Made by a program: the position numbers and the translations under genes. A stretch of 64,000 bases of DNA. It comes from Sipunculus nudus. Its lineage: Eukaryota > Annelida > Sipuncula > Golfingiida > Sipunculidae. Numbering within the stretch: the stretch's first letter is position 1; the number at the start of each line of letters is the position of its first letter. Positions 61,898 through 64,000 of the stretch are shown in pieces. Under the pieces are notes generated by a model that made no database searches, was not told the origin of the DNA, and saw only the letters and a program-made list of their open reading frames with translations. The stretch covers positions 5,846,019 through 5,910,018 of the forward strand of contig CM049306.1 in the NCBI GenBank assembly GCA_026874595.1, read 5' to 3'.

Positions 61898-61915
61898 TGG
61901 GGGCTCGTCCGGGAT
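61898..61915 (+). other. primer-binding site, tRNA-Pro type
   Basis: TGGGGGCTCGTCCGGGAT is the classical 18-base complement of the tRNA-Pro 3' end, also used by murine-type gammaretroviruses. It lies six bases after the LTR end. Confidence 0.85.
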
Positions 61916-62023
61916 GCCTTATTGTTTTGAAATTTTTAAGGCCTTGACCTAGACACATTCTTTATAATACATTGTTTACAAGATTTATCTCAGTGTTTTC
62001 CGTTATTGTTTTAACATCTTAAC

Positions 62024-63627
62024 ATGGCAGACTTCGAACCTGAGGCTTTTGTTGAAGATCCAGACCCTAATCAACTTGAACATTTGACAAAAGATTAGTT
62101 GTTGCGTTTGGGACAACACTTAGGGCAAGGTGTGAAAAGAGCTTTGAGAAAGCCTGATATCATTGCTAAAAGCATACAAGATCTAGTTAGCACAGGTTTA
62201 ACTGAAGAGAGTTAAGTGGAAACATTAAAAAATGACAGCCTTGCTATGCAGTTAGAATTAAAGTTAGAAATGCAACATGAGAAAGCATTAAAAGAGAAAG
62301 AAAAAGAAATAGAAAGAGAAAGACTAGAAAAAGAAAAAGATATGGAGCATACTGGAGTTATAAAGACTTAAACTATAACAAAGTCTACATGATGCCCAAA
62401 CTCACAGTTTTGATGTTACTAAACACATTAGACTTGTCCCACCTTTTCAAGAAAAAGGAGTTGATAAATATTCCTTACACTTTGAGAAGGCAGCTGAAAA
62501 TTTAAAATGGCCTAAGGAAAATTGGACTTTGCTATTACAATGTGTATTCACTGGCAAGACCAGGGAACTTTTTACAGAGCTGTCAGTAGAAGCCGCTGCT
62601 GACTATGACCTGGTTTACCGGTTAATCCTAAAAGGTTATGAGTTAGTTCCGGGGGCTTACCGCCAGAAATTCAGAAATTGGGAAAAGCGCCAAAATTTGA
62701 CCTACGTAGAATTTGCTAGGACAAAAGGACACTTGTTTGAAAAGTCCTGAAACACTTGACATTGCTGCTCAATTAGCTGATGATAATTCATTAACACATA
62801 AAATGTCCTTTACCAGCAAATCAAATCAGTCATTTACAAACAAGAATGTAAATCAGTATGGTCAAAAGAAGTTTAAAGCACAGTCACCCAGTACTAGTTG
62901 TCCTGATAGTTCAACAAAGTCCATTACAACACCTCAGTCCACGTCTACTGTGTCTGAGTCCAACAAAAACAGTCATTTTCGTAGAAAATCTGTACTAACT
63001 GCAAAAAGGAAGGTCATCTAATGGCTAACTGCTGGAAACTTGCAAATAAACCAAAGAGCAAACCTTCTGGTTTGGTTTTAAAATCTATGCATAGCATATT
63101 TCAAGAGCCAAGCTTTTTTCATGTAAATAAGGGGTACAACTCTTTTATTGACTCTAATGTAGAGTTTGATGCTAGGGAGGCCAACGTTCCGTCTGACTCC
63201 AAAGAAGAATCAGTAGCTTGCAGGGTAAAAACCTCATTTGATTCCTGCAAGGAATTTAATAAGGCTAGGTCCTTTCAAAACTCCTGCGAGAAGTATCCTC
63301 TAGGTAAGGCTAAGTCCTTTATGACTCTTGCAAGAGTATTTCAAATGAGGCCAGGTCCTCTTATGACATACAGAAGTTTGTTTCTGCTGAGGAAGATTCC
63401 TCTCTTGACTCGCATGAGGAGTTTGATTGTAAAAAGGATGTAGATTCCTAAAGTGACTCTGAAAAAGAGTTTAGACTGACAATGTCAGTGCCAGTTCTTT
63501 TTTGATGAAACTGAGGTAGCAGATTCCTCTCCTGACTCTGAAATGGAGTTGTTTGTGCCATTCATACATGATGGTTTTGTTTCACTTTCAAGCGTTTTTA
63601 TTTAGATTCTACCCCTATTTAGAATTG
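62024..63627 (+). pseudogene. gag pseudogene: SCAN-like capsid and CCHC zinc knuckle
   Basis: The start ATG is at 62024. An in-frame TAG at 62096 stands where the minus-strand copy has CAG. A Lys/Glu-rich helix lies at about 62260-62350. The capsid segment in 62529-62750 has TGKTRELFTELSVEAAADYD and GYELVPGAYRQKFRNW, the SCAN-type signature. The zinc knuckle CTNCKKEGHLMANC is at 62991-63032, in a different frame from the flanking open frames. The acidic DSCE-type tail continues to about 63550. The frame ends inside what was the start of protease. Multiple frameshifts make it non-functional. Confidence 0.85.
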
Positions 63628-63702
63628 AAATGTTGTAAAAAGTTAGTGATTGTGATCGCAAAAAAGAACTTTTTTTTTAGAGAATTCTTTATTTTTTCTT
63701 AC

Positions 63703-63713
63703 AGAAGGGGGAG
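63703..63713 (+). other. polypurine tract
   Basis: AGAAGGGGGAG lies immediately before the TGTTACAG start of the 3' LTR, the expected site of plus-strand priming. Confidence 0.8.
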
Positions 63714-64000
63714 TGTTACAGGTCTCTGTTTGTTGTGCGTAGGAAGGTTACATTTATCTGTTGACATTCATATTTCTTGTAGCGCAGGCATAGTTCGTTA
63801 CTATGGGAACCTCACTTGTTGGGCGCTTGCTTGCGTGTGGGGTCTGAAGCCTAGAGACACAGCGTTCTTTTTCTTCTAGATGTTTCGGGTCTGTTTTTGT
63901 GTGTATGTATTGTTCTTTGGAATTTTCCATTTCTAGAATTTTCGGGTGAGAAGCTGTAAATTAGGGGCTGTGATTAGAGCCGGCAGAAAAGAAAATACCA
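63714..64000 (+). repeat. 3' LTR, first 287 bp (cut by the window end)
   Basis: It begins TGTTACAGGTCTCTG and follows the solo LTR at 58673 closely, with scattered substitutions and a few short indels. Confidence 0.9.

Larger units (their letters stand above)
61808..64000 (+). mobile_element. gag-only, pol-deleted Gmr1-like LTR element (runs off the window)
   Basis: It consists of a 5' LTR stub (61808-61891), a primer-binding site (61898-61915), a gag pseudogene (62024 to about 63627), a polypurine tract (63703-63713) and the first 287 bp of the 3' LTR (63714-64000). Gag runs through to the first codons of protease (agattctacccctat, matching the minus-strand copy) and then jumps to 3' leader sequence. 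Protease, integrase and RT are therefore absent. It would have relied on another copy for enzymes. Confidence 0.85.

Overview
This is animal nuclear DNA, most likely from a bivalve mollusc. The window is AT-rich and carries almost no genes. It is crowded with microsatellites, minisatellites and transposable-element remains. It holds a single-exon TRIM-NHL coding region of a kind that is expanded in bivalves, Gmr1-type Ty3/gypsy LTR elements, and PIF/Harbinger and pogo-like DNA elements. The assignment to bivalves is an inference from this content; I could not run a search.

Layout. 1-2.7 kb: AT-rich, nothing recognised. 2.8-4.73 kb (minus): the only convincing host gene, a RING / B-box / coiled-coil / NHL (TRIM-type) E3 ligase, with a splice acceptor just upstream of its start codon and an AATAAA downstream of its stop. 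4.77-11.3 kb: an AAT microsatellite, degenerate dispersed repeats and an inverted-repeat element (8.4-9.7 kb). 11.36-14.3 kb: a 39-bp satellite with an 871-bp higher-order duplication and a pogo-like MITE inserted at a TA. 14.6-15.4 kb: TA arrays flanking a tRNA-like sequence. 17-18.1 kb: a 65-bp minisatellite. 21.3-22.2 kb: a 59-bp minisatellite split by a 676-bp Harbinger-type MITE with a TAA target duplication. 27.3-28.9 kb: about five tandem copies of a 336-bp module from a dispersed element that also occurs at 19.3 and 31.6 kb.

34.4-39.58 kb (minus) is a decayed LTR retrotransposon. Going 5' to 3' it has an LTR, a primer-binding site, gag with a zinc knuckle, protease, integrase and then reverse transcriptase. 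Integrase before reverse transcriptase is the Gmr1-type order and is unusual for Ty3/gypsy. 40.3-42.85 kb holds nested PIF/Harbinger remains with broken transposase fragments. 44.6-46 kb holds diverged direct and inverted copies of another repeat, and 47.1-47.5 kb a candidate tRNA-derived SINE. Further minisatellites lie at 48.4 kb (41 bp), 55.1 kb (26 bp) and 58.6-61.3 kb (81 bp). The 81-bp array contains a solo LTR of the same retrotransposon family. 61.8-64 kb (plus) is a gag-only member of that family: pol is deleted at the start of protease, the 5' LTR is cut to about 84 bp, and the 3' LTR runs off the window.

The window contains no operon-like or multi-gene system. Its main interest is how the repeats are nested. 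In three separate cases a mobile element sits cleanly inside a tandem array, so its target site can be read directly. The other strong point is the integrase-before-RT retrotransposon, present both as a broken longer copy and as a pol-deleted derivative. I found no convincing evidence for a wholly new biological system.
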